Assembly (NCBI RefSeq): GCF_027579695.1
Contig: NC_083587.1
Location: forward strand, 50,161,521 to 50,225,520
Direction: 5' to 3'
Source of the DNA: Neoarius graeffei
Lineage: Eukaryota > Chordata > Actinopteri > Siluriformes > Ariidae
Length of the DNA stretch: 64,000 bases
Shown here one piece after another: positions 11,643 through 22,788 of the stretch; position 1 is the first letter of the stretch, and every line of letters begins with the position of its first letter. The position numbers were made by a program, and so were the translations under genes. Under the pieces are notes generated by a model. That model was not told the DNA's origin. It searched no databases and worked only from the letters and a program-made list of their open reading frames with translations.

Positions 11643-11748
11643 ATCAATCCATCCATCCATCCATTATCTGTAGCCACTTATCCTGTTCTACAGGGTTGTA
11701 GGCAAGCTGGAGCCTATTCCAGCTGACTATGGGCGAGAGGCAACTTGT
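11643..11748 (-). mobile_element. SINE or L2-type 3' fragment, GGAT tail
   Basis: Only the last ~90 bp of the body is present, after a CATC run (GGAT on the sense strand). It stops abruptly where the next repeat begins. Confidence 0.7.
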
Positions 11749-13510
11749 CCAAGTCAAATCAAGTCAAACTTATTCTTATAGTGTTTTTAACAATAGACAT
11801 TGTCGCAAAGCAGCTTTACAGAAAATTAAAGACTTTAAACATGAGCAAATTTTATCCTTAATTTATCCCTAATGAGCAAGCCTGTGGCAACGGTGGCAAG
11901 GAAAAACTCCCTCAGACGACATGAGGAAGAAACCTCGAGAGGAACCAGACTCTAAAGGGAATCCATCCTCATTTGGGTGATAACAGACAACGTGATTATA
12001 ACATTTTTAACAGTTTTAACATGAAGTCTGTTTCGTTGATGTTATAAACTCTTCATTGATGAAAATGTATATCTGCATTAATTTTTATACTAATTTCATG
12101 CAAGAGAATGCACGTTCACCTGTTCATACGCCATGTTCAGGAGCAAACTAATGTTAATGTCACAAAGTATAACTGTGAAACCAGGACATTTATTATAGTT
12201 TTAACATGAAGTCTACTTTGTTGAAGTTATAAACTGTTCATTGATGGAAACTTGAGTGCAAAACTGTTCATGACAACTGCAGTCCTCAAGTTAGCAAGTC
12301 AACTGTAGTCCTCAAACATAAATGTATTACTGTACATGTCCAGAGCCATCTTCCAAGTGCGACTTTTGACTGTCCATATGGGGCCATCCTCCACAGGGGC
12401 AATGTGATGAGACTCCAGCCAGAAGTAGGGCATCAGGATGGATCAGGTAGGTCTGAGCAGCAGAAGAGGTCAGGATCTCGGCCTCAGGATTGACATGTAA
12501 CTCAGAGGGACAGAGTGAAGGGGGGAGAGAAAACACAGGTTGTTCGGTATGCCCAATGTCACCTAATGAGTAAGAACAGTATACATTTTGTGCTGAGTGC
12601 AAGCAGGGACTCCGGCAAAACTAACTATGACAGCGTAACTAAAAGGGAGAGCCAGAAGGTAACACAGGCATGAGGGTGTCCTGGAACATAAAGCAGCAGC
12701 CACTACACCGTCAACAAACCCGAGTGAGTGTGTGAGTGGGGGGGCCAACAGCATCCATACACTACCGTTCAAAAGTTTGGGGTCACTTTGAAATTTCCTT
12801 ATTTTTGAAAAAAAAGCACTGTTCTTTTCAATGAAGATCACTTTAAACTAATCAGAAATACACTCTATACATTGCTAATGTGGTAAATGACTATTCTAGC
12901 TGCAAATGTCTGTTTTTTGGTGCAATATCTCCATAGGTGTATAGAGGCCCATTTCCAGCAACTCTCACTCCAGTGTTCTAATGGTACAATGTGTTTGCTC
13001 ATTGCCTCAGAAGGCTAATGGATGATTAGAAAACCCTTGTACAATCATGTTAGCACAGCTGAAAACAGTTGAGCTCTTTAGAGAAGCTATAAAACTGACC
13101 TTCCTTTGAGCAGATTGAGTTTCTGGAGCATCACATTTGTGGGCTCGATTAAATGCTCAAAATGGCCAGAAAAATGTCTTGACTATATTTTCTATTCATT
13201 TTGCAACTTATGGTGGTAAATAAAAGTGTGACTTTTCATGGAAAACACAAAATTGTCTGGGTGACCCCAAACTTTTGAACAGTAGTGTACATCCTAGTTT
13301 ACCAAAACATTCTATGCCTGAGGACCTTCCAGATCTATTCCTTTACCTAATAAAAACTATGAACAAAAGGCTTGACTAAACAGATATGTTTTCAGCCTAG
13401 ACTTAAACACCGAGACTATTAGTCTGAGTCCTGAACACTACTTGGAAGTCTGTTCCATAACTGTTGGGCTTTGTCCTTCAAAGTTCCCTTCAGGAATTGT
13501 TTATGATGGA
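11749..13510. repeat. Long teleost repeat (TCAAGTCAAGTTTATT type), copy 1, split by MITE
   Basis: The stretch begins with a diverged TCAAGTCAAACTTATTC, runs through GCAAAGCAGCTTTACAGA and CTCGAGAGGAACCAGACTC, and continues beyond the MITE at 12760-13287 to about 13500 (CTTGACTAAACAGATATG). The second copy lies at 62651-63230. Short frames here (12327-12841 reverse) have no domain. The class of this widespread repeat is not known to me. Confidence 0.7.
12760..13287. mobile_element. 528-bp Tc1-type MITE, copy 2
   Basis: Termini and length are the same as at 8947-9474, with TA on each side. The last terminus reads AACAGTAGTG instead of AACGGTAGTG. It interrupts the long teleost repeat, so it is younger than that repeat. 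Confidence 0.9.
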
Positions 13511-14664
13511 AACTATAGCAGATTAATCTGAGACTTTGCTTGCTTTTTTTTTTTAAATTGTATCTTGTTTACAGAATGTCGCTATCTACTTTTTTAGTCC
13601 GTATTTTCTATCCCATGATTGTTTAGAGTGCGCTTGTGTTTAAAGGTGGTAGTCTGGATGCCATTCAGAACCTCCTGTGTCCAACACTTCTATTCAAAAA
13701 CAAATTGATAAACTACATGCAGGTAATTTGCATGATCTAAACAGAGGTGGACAAAGTACCCAACTTCATTACTTCAAAGTATAAATACCACTGGTCAAAT
13801 GTTACTCCGATACGAGTGAAAGCTGTACAGTCAATTTTTTTTACTTAAGTTAAAGTACTAAAGTACTTGGGTTTAAAAATACTTACCGGTAAGTATTAAA
13901 AGTACAATTTCTGTCAACGCATTGTTGTATTATTGCCACAACACTTACAATATCTAATACCTCCAAAGCAACCTACTGGATTTACTGACTAGCTTGTAGA
14001 AACTAGAATAAACGCCTGGTAGAACATTACAAAATGAAACACAACTAAATTGACAAAGAGCCATTGTCATTTTCTTTTTTTTTAATTGTAACACCCCTAT
14101 CCACCCCCACAAAGCAGCATGGTAGTGTTCTGACCCAGCTCTGGCAGTGTGTGCACACATGTATGTGTATGTTAATCAGGAAGACTGTGAAATAACTGTA
14201 AATGCAGCTTGCTCAGAAAATAAAAATGACAATCCAACCTGCTTAAAACCCAGGTCCACACCTCTAGCTTAATAACTGCCCAATAGCAACACTGCTTTAA
14301 GCAAGACAAAAAGTTGCAAGACCATCATCTGACATCAAAACAAAACTAGCTATGTGTTAACGTTAGCCATGGACCAGGCTATGGCAACTTGGCAGGCAAA
14401 TCCATAGAAAGTAATTTGACTAACCAGACTGCATAGCTATTGCAACATTATTGCTAGCTCTAAAAGCACAGACTTCATTGCAAGCTTTCTCTTGGAATAA
14501 AATGTTTACATACCTCAACACGCTTCCGCAGGTTGGACAGCGAGTTTTTGTAGGTTGTGATGTGGTTTGTTTTTAGGCAAACAAAGCAAATATTTAAAAT
14601 GAAACGAATCTTTAATCCTTTCAGAAAACTGAAACATGGGTTCTAGGTATGGCCATGGGTGCAT

Positions 14665-15476
14665 ACATTCCCCAGAAGAACCACCTCAATCATTGGTGCT
14701 AAAGAAGGCAACTGGGCTTGCTTGAAATTCTTGAAGACGTTTCACCTCTCATCTGAAAGGCTTCTTCAGTTCTGTCTGACTAGTGGGGAGTTACAGGTAT
14801 TTATCCTCTAGTGGACCAAAAGCAACCCAAAGGAGTCACTGAGGTCACCTGGGTCATTGAGTCATCCTGTAGGTGTAGGTCACTGGGGTCTGGGTGTGAA
14901 TGGTGTTAGCAGCCTAGAGAGTCGTTAGGGTGATCTGTGGGTCATTGGCTGTCTCTGCCATCATGCGAGTCATTGAATTCAACTGAGTTTTGGTGTGGAT
15001 GTGTATTCAGTTTTCTGGGAAGTGTGCCAAGGACTGCATTGTAGGTGGCTGATAAATGGTGTTTCAGAGCACTTCCTTTGTTCAGTGATGGTCATTAAAG
15101 GCTAACGAAGATGGCCACTTTTACTCCTCTTTCAAACGACCGGTCTTCTCTGGCTAGAATGCGCACATTGCAGTCCTGAAATGAGTGTCCTTTGTTATCG
15201 AGATGAAGATAGACTGCAGAGTCCTGGCCTGAGGTTGAGTCATGCGCCTGTGAAGTGGTTGTTTTGTTTCCCCAATCTACAAGTCTGTGCATTCCTCCCT
15301 GTTTACATACCTCGAATTGCGTACACTACGTTGTCCTGTTTGTGTCTGGGTATTCTGTCCTTAGGGTGGACCAGTTTCTGCCTCAGAGTGTTACTGGGTC
15401 TGAAATGTACAGGAATGTTGTGTTTGCAGAAGATCCTACTGAGTTTCTCAAATAGTCCACAAATGTAGGGAATGAC
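14665..15476 (-). mobile_element. Penelope-like retroelement, 3' end with GIY-YIG nuclease remnant
   Basis: Read on the minus strand, the fragment gives the C-terminal part of a Penelope-like polyprotein. In order it shows PYICGLFEKLSRIF, a VVYA motif at about 15320, a broken DL-stop-IGETKQPL (the YIG part of GIY-YIG, with Tyr replaced by a TAG), then KGHSFQDCNVRILAREDRSF at about 15120-15180, and a 3' untranslated region to about 14665 containing GAGGTGAAACGTCTTCAAGA. The frame shifts at least once after VVYA. In intact relatives the nuclease cuts the target for reverse transcription. This is a 5'-truncated, dead copy. Confidence 0.8.
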
Positions 15477-15632
15477 AATGTTCTTGTGTTTGTTAATTGC
15501 GTTGTTAACAGTCATTCCCTACATTTGTGGACTATTTGAGAAACTCAGTAGGATCTTCTACAAACACAACATTCCTGTACATTTCAGACCCAGTAACACT
15601 CTGAGGCAGAAATTGGTCCACCCTAAGGACAG
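15355..15632. repeat. Inverted repeat inside the Penelope-like fragment
   Basis: Arms 15355-15476 and 15511-15632 (122 bp each) are near-perfect inverse copies separated by a 34-bp loop. Both arms hold the same Penelope-like coding segment, so the right arm is an inverted 5' piece of the element itself. Such inverted 5' ends are known for Penelope-like insertions and for twin-primed LINEs. Confidence 0.9.
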
Positions 15633-15747
15633 AAAAAAAATCCACTTTCAAAGCTGCTTCATAGTAACAAGTAACGAGGACCTTGATTAAAAATGTAGTG
15701 GGGTGAAAAGTACAATATTTGTCTTTCAAATATAGTGAAGTTAGTCA

Positions 15748-16110
15748 TCTCATCTCATTATCTCTAGCCGCTTTATCCTGTTCTACAGGGTCGCAGGCAA
15801 GCTGGAGCCTATCCCAGCTGACTACGGGTGAAAGGCGGGGTACACCCTGGACAAGTCGCCAGGTCATCACAGGGCTGACACATAGACACAGACAACCATT
15901 CACACCTACGGTCAATTTAGAGTCACCAGTTAACCTAACCTGCATGTCTTTGGACTGTGGGGGAAACCGGAGCACCCGGAGGAAACCCACGCAGACATGG
16001 GGAGAACATGCAAACTCCGCACAGAAAGGCCCTCGCCGGCCACGGGGCTCGAACCCAGGACCTTCTTGCTGTGAGGCGACAGCGCTAACCACTACACCAC
16101 CTTGCCGCCC
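15748..16110 (-). mobile_element. SINE, GAGAT-tail subfamily
   Basis: A full-length reverse copy with duplication GAAGTTAGTCA (15737 and 16111). It lies inside the right arm of the hAT element. The frames 15719-16210 and 15745-16122 are read-throughs of it. Confidence 0.9.
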
Positions 16111-16222
16111 GAAGTTAGTCATAAGTTTCCAAAAAAATAATACTCGAGTAAAGTACAGATACTCAAAAAGTGTACTTAAGTATAGTACTGAAGTAAATGT
16201 ACTTCATTAGTGTCCACCTCTG

Positions 16223-17803
16223 GATCTAAATGGGACATCCAGAACACTGCACACACGCATAGCCTGACTTTGAGTATGCATAACTTTCCCAGTGTAAATA
16301 CTGACCCATGTTGCAGAACGACTTTCACTCGGAGATCTTTATTGTTTCTAACGACAGATGACTTGCGCAGAATTCAACAGTGACAGTAAAAAAGTAATTA
16401 TACTGGATTATTTTATCTCCTGACTCCACATGATGGTTACATTTTGAAGACTAATTCCAAATTGTGGAATTAGAAGTTTGACTTTGCACTGGGGAGGTCA
16501 CAAAGTGCACCCGGTTTATCAGTTTCCTCTCGAACTGATTTAGAGCCGCAGAAATCCCCTGATCAAGTGCTGCTAATGCTGTGCTCCCTCGATATCACAA
16601 AGCCATATTAATTCTAAACTCTTACTGACCTTCAAGAAACAAAACCCGGAATATCAACCTCTGAGCCCGATGATATCGCCGCCGCCTTCTCCGCCCGCAG
16701 CCGTATTACCGAGTGTCTTCAGAGCGCTAAATGTAATCGCAACATTCGTCAAGCAGGTTAAGAGGGAGCTGAGAAAATGAATACACACATTTTTTTTCCC
16801 CTGAAATTTACACGCAGCACAGTTCACAGCTGTTTTAATAACCCATCTAAGACCTGCGATCTAATCGGCAGGAGCAGCATGAGTAATTAAAGCTGAAATT
16901 AATTACTGCCTGTGCTGATATTCTAATAACCGCTTTGGAAGGGGCTTGGAAGGAAGTTGATATTATGTCACCCGTATTTTATCTCCTGTACTGGTGTGTG
17001 ATTGTCTGTACTTTCGGATTATTCATGTAGCCAGGACGAGCTGAGGAAATGGAAGATAACGAGAGACAGAAAGAGAACTTTTCTCCCCTCCACCTCCTCC
17101 AGCTCTCTGCCTCTGACCACGGTGCCCCTCTTGACAGCTCTCAGCTCCGTCTAGCGCTCGTCCCTCCCCCTCTTTCTTTTAACATTCCTTTATCGTGACA
17201 GTGTTTATAGAGAGATAGTGCCGAGGCAGCCTAGGCCTTCGGACTGCTTTTGATGGAAATTAGACAATCGTTCATTAGCGAGGGAGATAATGCCTTTCCC
17301 TCCCCTCCCCTGCTGTCGCCCTGCACTCCCTTTGGGATCTCATTTAACACAGGCAAAAGCTCTCCTCGGTGGAAGTGACTCCGGAGCTTGGGTCCCTCAT
17401 TTGAGACAATAACACTGGAAATGTCAGCCTAAGTAGAGAGGGAGCAGTGTAGTCAAACCCAATCTAATAATCAGAGTTGGTTGGATCCATGGCCTCTCCA
17501 TGTCTTCAAGTTCATAGTCCGATGATTGGAACTTCATTTAATTCAATTGGTTGGAATATCTTCCTTGGTATGATTTCCATTTAAAATTGCTGTTTTTCCT
17601 TGCAATTCCTAATCGAATTGTGCTTTATCAGGTTCTGTATTGTCTTATCATTTTAAGACACCACATGGCCTTTGACCAAATAAAAAGGTTTACTGTTGGC
17701 CAGATGTTGTTCGAAATAGTGTTGAAACTCTAGTTGCGCTTTGTTATACAACTACTATGGAATATTTTCATAGAATAATTTTATTTATTGGATTTATAGA
17801 TAA
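16223..17803. other. Single-copy-looking stretch, no gene; candidate conserved non-coding DNA
   Basis: No repeat signature is seen between about 16320 and 17700. Composition is varied, with AT-rich ATTAAT-type motifs (ATTAATTCTAA, GCTGAAATTAATTACTG) and purine/pyrimidine tracts, and no frame has coding character. Fish developmental gene deserts look like this, but conservation cannot be judged from one sequence. Confidence 0.4.
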
Positions 17804-18183
17804 GGCGGCACGGTGGTGTAGTGGTTAGCACGGTCACCTCACAGCAAGAAGGTCCGGGTTCGAGTCCCGTGGCTGGCAAGGGCCTTTCTGTGCGGAGTTT
17901 GCATGTTCTCCCCGTGTCCGCGTGGGTTTCCTCCGGGTGCTCCGGTTTCCCCCACAGTCCAAAGACATGCAGGTTAGGTTAACTGGTGACTCTAAATTGA
18001 CCGTAGGTGTGAATGTGAGTGTGAATGGTTGTCTGTGTCTATGTGTCAGCCCTGTGATGACCTGGCGACTTGTCCAGGGTGTACCCCGCCTTTCGCCCGT
18101 AGTCAGCTGGGATAGGCTCCAGCTTGCCTGCGACCCTGTAGAACAGGATAAAGCGGCTAGAGATAATGAGATGAGATGAGATG
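17804..18183 (+). mobile_element. SINE, GAGAT-tail subfamily
   Basis: A full-length copy. The duplication GGATTTATAGATAAG lies before it (about 17790) and after it (18184), and the second copy of that duplication directly precedes the next SINE at 18198. This SINE therefore inserted just upstream of the neighbouring one. Confidence 0.9.
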
Positions 18184-18197
18184 GGATTTATAGATAA

Positions 18198-18590
18198 GGC
18201 GGCACGGTGGTGTAGTGGTTAGCACGGTCACCTCACAGCAAGAAGATTCCGGGTTCGAACCCAGCGGCCAGCGAGGGCCTTTCTGTGTGGAATTTGCATG
18301 TTCTCCCCGTGTCTGCGTGGGTTTCCTCCAGGTGCTCCGGTTTCCCACACAATCCAAAGACATGCAGTTAGGTTGATGTGGGGCGGCCTTGGGCTGAGGT
18401 GCCCTTGAGCAAGGTACCTGACCCCTGACTGCTCCCCGGGCGCTTTGGTGTGGCTGCCCACTGCTCTGAGTGTGTGCATGTGTTCACTGCTTCAGATGGA
18501 TTAAATGCAGAGGATGAATTTCACTGTGCTTGAAGTGTGCATGTGGTGAATAATAAAGGTTTCTTCTTTCTTCTTCTTATCGTAGCCTCC
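18198..18590 (+). mobile_element. Chimeric SINE: same head, different 3' body
   Basis: The first ~185 bp match the common SINE (head with B box GGTTCGAACCC at about 18251), then the sequence switches at about 18377 to an unrelated 3' body (GGTGCCCTTGAGCAAGGTAC ... CTGCTCCCCGGGCGC) and ends in a CTT-rich tail after AATAATAAAGG. That second body is frequent in teleost SINEs. This is a separate subfamily or a template-switch product. Confidence 0.8.
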
Positions 18591-18609
18591 ATCTCAAAAT
18601 TCACATATA

Positions 18610-19116
18610 CAGTACTGTGCAAAAGTCTTAGGCACTCTATTTTTTTTCATACAAACTTTGTTATAGATTTCTATTTTATGACTTCTACATTATCAAGTCG
18701 GTACAAAAACATTTTAGAGTTCCAAACGTTCATTTTCCAGCACAAAATTAAATGTTACAGGGGAAAAATAAATACATTTTGAGCAGCATTTACATAAGAG
18801 AGCACTTTTCAGATTAAAAAAGAAAACATAATGAAGGCTACTGGGTTTTGGGGCAAAATGAAAAGGCGAGTGTGACAGTCAAAGTGTCCAGAAGAACTGT
18901 GGCTGATTCTGCAAGATGCTCAGTAAAACCTACAGCTCATTTCCTTAAGTAAAGGTTCGTCTCGCACCAAATATTGACTTTGTTTCATGTATTATGGCTT
19001 ACTGATTACTGTTTATCGTATTTTTTTAATGTTGAAACATTTCATTTCATTATTTTTAAGCCATTTTTAGTCAGCAGCATTTCTTTACATGTGCCTAAGA
19101 CTTTTGCACAGTACTG
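18610..19116. mobile_element. 507-bp TA-flanked MITE (CAGTACTGTGCAAAAGTCTT ends)
   Basis: Perfect inverted ends CAGTACTGTGCAAAAGTCTT (18610 and 19097-19116) are flanked by TA. Internal phrases such as AGAACTGTGGCTGATTCTGC look like the remnant of a transposase 3' coding end, so this is likely a deletion derivative of a Tc1/mariner transposon. A related left end lies at 61307. Confidence 0.85.
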
Positions 19117-19169
19117 TATGTACCGTAAAATGCAAGGTTGCCAGAATTGGTGCAATTTGCAAATGGTTG

Positions 19170-19385
19170 GGATGGCATGGTGGTGCAGTGGTTAGCACTG
19201 TTGCCTCACAGCAAGAAGGTTCCGGGTTCAAACCTCATAGCCAATGGGGACCTTTGTGTGTGGAGTTTGCATATTCTCTCTGTGTCTGCATGGCTTTCCT
19301 TCCAAAGTCATGCAGCTTTGTTCAATAGGCTTCTCTAAATTTCCCATAGGTGTGAATGTGTACCCTGCCACCGGATGAGGGTTTG
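19170..19385 (+). mobile_element. Diverged and internally deleted SINE
   Basis: The head (TGGTGCAGTGGTTAGCAC, B box GGTTCAAACC) is recognisable. The body has lost part of its centre after TTTGCATATTCTC and has no tail. It is an older copy than the other SINEs. Confidence 0.75.
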
Positions 19386-19587
19386 GATCCCTCTGGTGTG
19401 CTATAATCACCCAAGAGAATTCATGGAAGCTAGTTGACGGATTCCTGAATTGCTGACCCTCAACTATGAGGATGGCAGACAGATGAATAAATCAGGTGCA
19501 AGAGTTTATTCTTGGGTTTCAGTCACGTGACTTTTCTTAGTGATTTCACTTCTGGTAAAACAGCTGGTGGTCTAGCAAACCAAAACA

Positions 19588-19923
19588 GCTGCCATAGTGC
19601 AAACAATTAGCGATAACTTATCAGAGTATGCTTGTAATCTAGAAGCCACTGCTCACTTTAGATATATTCAGAAGATTGCTATGTGCAATGGAATCGACCG
19701 CTACAGTCTGGGAAAGAAGGATTTGTCATACGATCTCGAAAACTACCCTTCAGTCAAGTTCCCCGACATCTTGAACTATCTGGTGTTGCAGACGTCCTTC
19801 TACACCGCAAAACTGATGAAAGTGTGAAAGAGTATGGAGGCTTACAACTTTTTTGTATGTGGCTGTGTAAAGGACCTCGCTATCAAGTTGCTGCTGAATG
19901 AATCCTGTATTGTTTTTGCCCGT
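19588..19923 (+). pseudogene. YqaJ-associated transposon gene, first exon, broken
   Basis: The frame reads GIDRYSLGKKDLSYDLENYP then PDILNYLV, passes a TGA at 19825, and continues in the same frame through SMEAYNFFVCGCVKDLAIKL to a GTAAGT at 19924 that looks like a splice donor. This N-terminal block is conserved in the accessory protein of fish ISL2EU elements, whose later part carries a YqaJ-type nuclease domain. The rest of the gene is missing because of the nested MITE. The role in transposition is not established. Confidence 0.55.
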
Positions 19924-20090
19924 GTAAGTTTTTCTTTAAAAGCTTTTCGTTCGCATCTTTACAACGAAGTGCTGCAAGTTGAAGTGTAAACAAACAACAG
20001 TTGGCTTGATTCTCACTTGTGTTGGCTCTTATCTCTCAGGTAAATCATTCATAAAGATCATCAGAAACCCCTTTAAAGACCTGGATCTTA

Positions 20091-20723
20091 GGCCCTGTCC
20101 ACACGACAACGGCAACGAGATGTTATTAAAAAAAAATATCACGTCCACATGGGCAATGGATCAGTAAAATATCAGGTACATATGGCAACGCAACGCTTGC
20201 TGAAAACGATGCAATACACATGTCACACCTCTAGGGGCGCTGTAAGACGGTCCCTTCGGAGACACCAGAACAATAGAAGAAGTAAGGACGCATGCACATA
20301 AACTATTATGTGTGAGACTTCATATTAGCCACAAAGTCAGAAAAATCTGTTCGTAAAATTACATTATAATGACCAAATACAATGAAAAGTATTTTTCCAG
20401 TCTCACCTGTGAAAGGTAATCCCATGTGATCTTGTTTGGACGGCAAACCTGTTGGTACAGTTAAACGCAGCACATGAATGAGGCATCTTTATTCTCCGCT
20501 TTGACCCATCCAATATGGCGGCGAGGATGACGTATGATTCTACGCGGAAGGCGGTGTCTTTAATGGTCCGGAATAAATTGAATGCTACACGTTGATGGAT
20601 TAATTTGTTGTTCTACGCCCTTTTTGAGGAATGTATTGTAGGACTTAAACCAACATCTGAAGAGGTGAGATCGCTCCTTTTTTTCCCTATTTTTGCTGAC
20701 GGGATTGACTCTGCCCTAAGGGC

Positions 20724-20767
<44 letters not shown>

Positions 20768-21101
20768 TTGCACCATTACACAATAAATATTCACAGTGAA
20801 AATATTTTGTAAGCGCGTTTCATGAACCAAGTTATAGGATTTGTTGACAACTCGCATCGAGTTCGTTACACTTCTACCCGGCGTGAAGCACATGTGGTTG
20901 TGACGTCATCGTAAACAAATCTGTTCTACTCATCCAGACGACTTCGCAACGGCACCGTTGCCAGATCTTTCCACTCTGGAACCCGTTCTCAAAAGATTTC
21001 GTTTTGGGGCACCCAAAACGCCGGTGCCGTGTGGACGCCAGGCCGAAACGATAAACAATTTTATCGGATTCACCTGAATCCGTTGCCGTGTGGACAGGGC
21101 C
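20091..21101. mobile_element. 1-kb TTA-flanked element, Harbinger-like
   Basis: The ends GGCCCTGTCCACACGRCAACGG are inverted, and TTA (20088-20090 and 21102-21104) flanks them, as for PIF/Harbinger elements that duplicate TWA. No transposase frame was seen. A CT microsatellite (20729-20764) lies inside. It sits within the ISL2EU-like element. Confidence 0.75.
20729..20764. repeat. CT microsatellite
   Basis: An uninterrupted TC/CT tract; the open frame 20605-20799 runs through it. Confidence 0.95.
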
Positions 21102-21400
21102 TTAGTTAAACAAGACGGAGAAGTGATCACGGCACATTGTAACTGTATGGCTGGGGAAGAATTTTGTCGTGACCTTCATGCATATGGACTTTGAGGAGTA
21201 AACAAAGAAACATCTGGGGTTTTTTAGCATTTCGTGACTAACAAAAGTGCCGTAAAATAACAACACATAACAAGAAAAGTACTTGGAAAACACTAAGGAC
21301 AGAGCTGAGAGGGATACAAACCTTTCACCAAGTGATCACTGCAATCTCAAGCATGCTTCGACTCGGCTCCCTTCGATTCCAGTGAGAGGTTCAAAAGTCA

Positions 21401-21538
21401 CCTTTCTCGACGTCTTTTTGTGAAATCCTGTGTTCGTTCACCCTTTTTTATTAGTTCACGGGGAACCCTGAAGAAACTTTTATCAGTTTCACGGTTTGAT
21501 CGATTCGAACAACCTAAAACAACGCAAGCGTAAGGCAT
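21401..21538 (-). pseudogene. THAP zinc-finger exon of a transposase
   Basis: The exon begins MPYACVVLGCSNRSNRETDK and continues with SFFRVP, the start of a THAP (C2CH) DNA-binding domain: Cys-x4-Cys near residues 5-10 and the FFRVP strand. The Cys-x2-His pair expected later is absent, presumably on the next exon; GGTGAC at the exon end could be a splice donor. The longer upstream frame to 21874 has no coding look. The partner gene lies at 19588-19923 on the other strand. Confidence 0.6.
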
Positions 21539-21658
21539 TTTTAATGCGAGCAATGCACCTTCTCCGTACAAACACTCTGTCAACTGAGCTTTGGTAGACC
21601 ACCAGCTAAAGTTTTGAATAACTAATGAGGCGGATGTGACGTCACGTGAAACCCAAGA

Positions 21659-22788
21659 ATTGTAATAAGACAGAGTAGATACTTTTGGAGAAACCAGCAA
21701 GATTTTGAAAGGATCCAGAAAAAAAAAATCCCATCCTTTTCCTTCAGTGCTCTCTCCAAAGCCACTCCTCCCAAACACATGAACGTGCACTGCCTGATAA
21801 ATGCTGGAATATGAGTCCACTAGAGACAGCGTGGGGGGCGGGGTGGTGGTGAGGCAGGCAGCATAGCACGTCATTGTCCTATCCTATTACCTCATGTTTC
21901 ATTCACACGCAAGAAAACACCTAACATTATCATAATGAATGTAAACAATGAACATGGCTATTGTTAGTACGCTCAGCTGTCAACTAGCTCGCTAGCTTTA
22001 GAAATATGTCTACTAGTCTTCGTCTTGTGGAAGACTCCGGTCACATGCAATGAGTTCACAGACAGAGTGCGCACACTTAGACAGGCAGGTAGGCCATCAG
22101 TCTGAATTAAACGAATGGACAGGCTTTTTACAGCCCTGCGACTTCCACACATAATGGATGTTTTCTTTGAATTGTCAGAGCATTTGATTGATGCAGACAT
22201 TGCTGTCGGTATGTAAAGACAAATTTCAAGAAATATAATAAATGCTTCTAAAAATCATCGAAATATAAAACATAGAACATGACAGGGTGTGCTTTTCTAT
22301 GAAATGAATCAGTGCCATCAATTTACTGTTAGTTACAGCCCCAAAGTTCATAATTTTCCAATAACAGCATGTCCCATAGTAGTTTTTTTTTCCTTTTAGA
22401 CCACAACAATCTGCCAACAATTAAAATTTTCTTTCTGAAGAAACGTCATGCATTTTTTTTAGCTACTGTATTTAAATTTACATTTAATGTTGTGAAATGG
22501 CCACAAAGTCAGTTTATTCATGTTATCACTTATGCTATAGCAGCTTTAAGCAATTATTCTTAACATTGGTCAAGTTACTGAGAAACCACAAAGTTCTCTG
22601 TCCTTAAGCATAGGAAAAAAATTAATCAACAAATGCCTGACCAATCTACTTTTAGAATGCATGATTCTTATCTAAAACTTATGTGACATCAGACTGATCA
22701 AGTGTGCATAATTATTGAATATCATAATCTGCAGCCAGATATGAATAAGCTCCAGGCTTTTTTTTTTAAATAAGACTTTACTGTCCCA
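21659..22788. other. Gene-free stretch
   Basis: Small frames at 21973-22200 and 22369-22563 have no recognised domain. The sequence is AT-rich after 22200. No repeat was recognised. Confidence 0.4.

Larger units (their letters stand above)
13742..16222. mobile_element. hAT-type element with nested insertions
   Basis: The ends CAGAGGTGGACAAAGTAC and ...TGTCCACCTCTG are inverted, and a perfect 8-bp duplication GATCTAAA (13734 and 16223) flanks the element, the hallmark of hAT transposition. Subterminal sequence is rich in TACTTAAGT/ACTTGAGTA phrases. No hAT transposase frame remains. The inside is largely occupied by a Penelope-like fragment (14665-15632) and a SINE (15748-16110), so the original element was non-autonomous or gutted. 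Confidence 0.85.
19510..21658. mobile_element. ISL2EU-like DNA transposon remnant
   Basis: Inverted ends TTCTTGGGTTTCA (19509 forward; its complement at 21646-21658) flank a divergent pair of gene remnants: a YqaJ-associated frame on the plus strand and a THAP-domain exon on the minus strand. That pairing is known from ISL2EU elements of the PIF/Harbinger group. The centre is replaced by the TTA-flanked element at 20091-21101, so both genes are cut. The assignment rests on two short protein matches from memory and on the ends. Confidence 0.55.
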
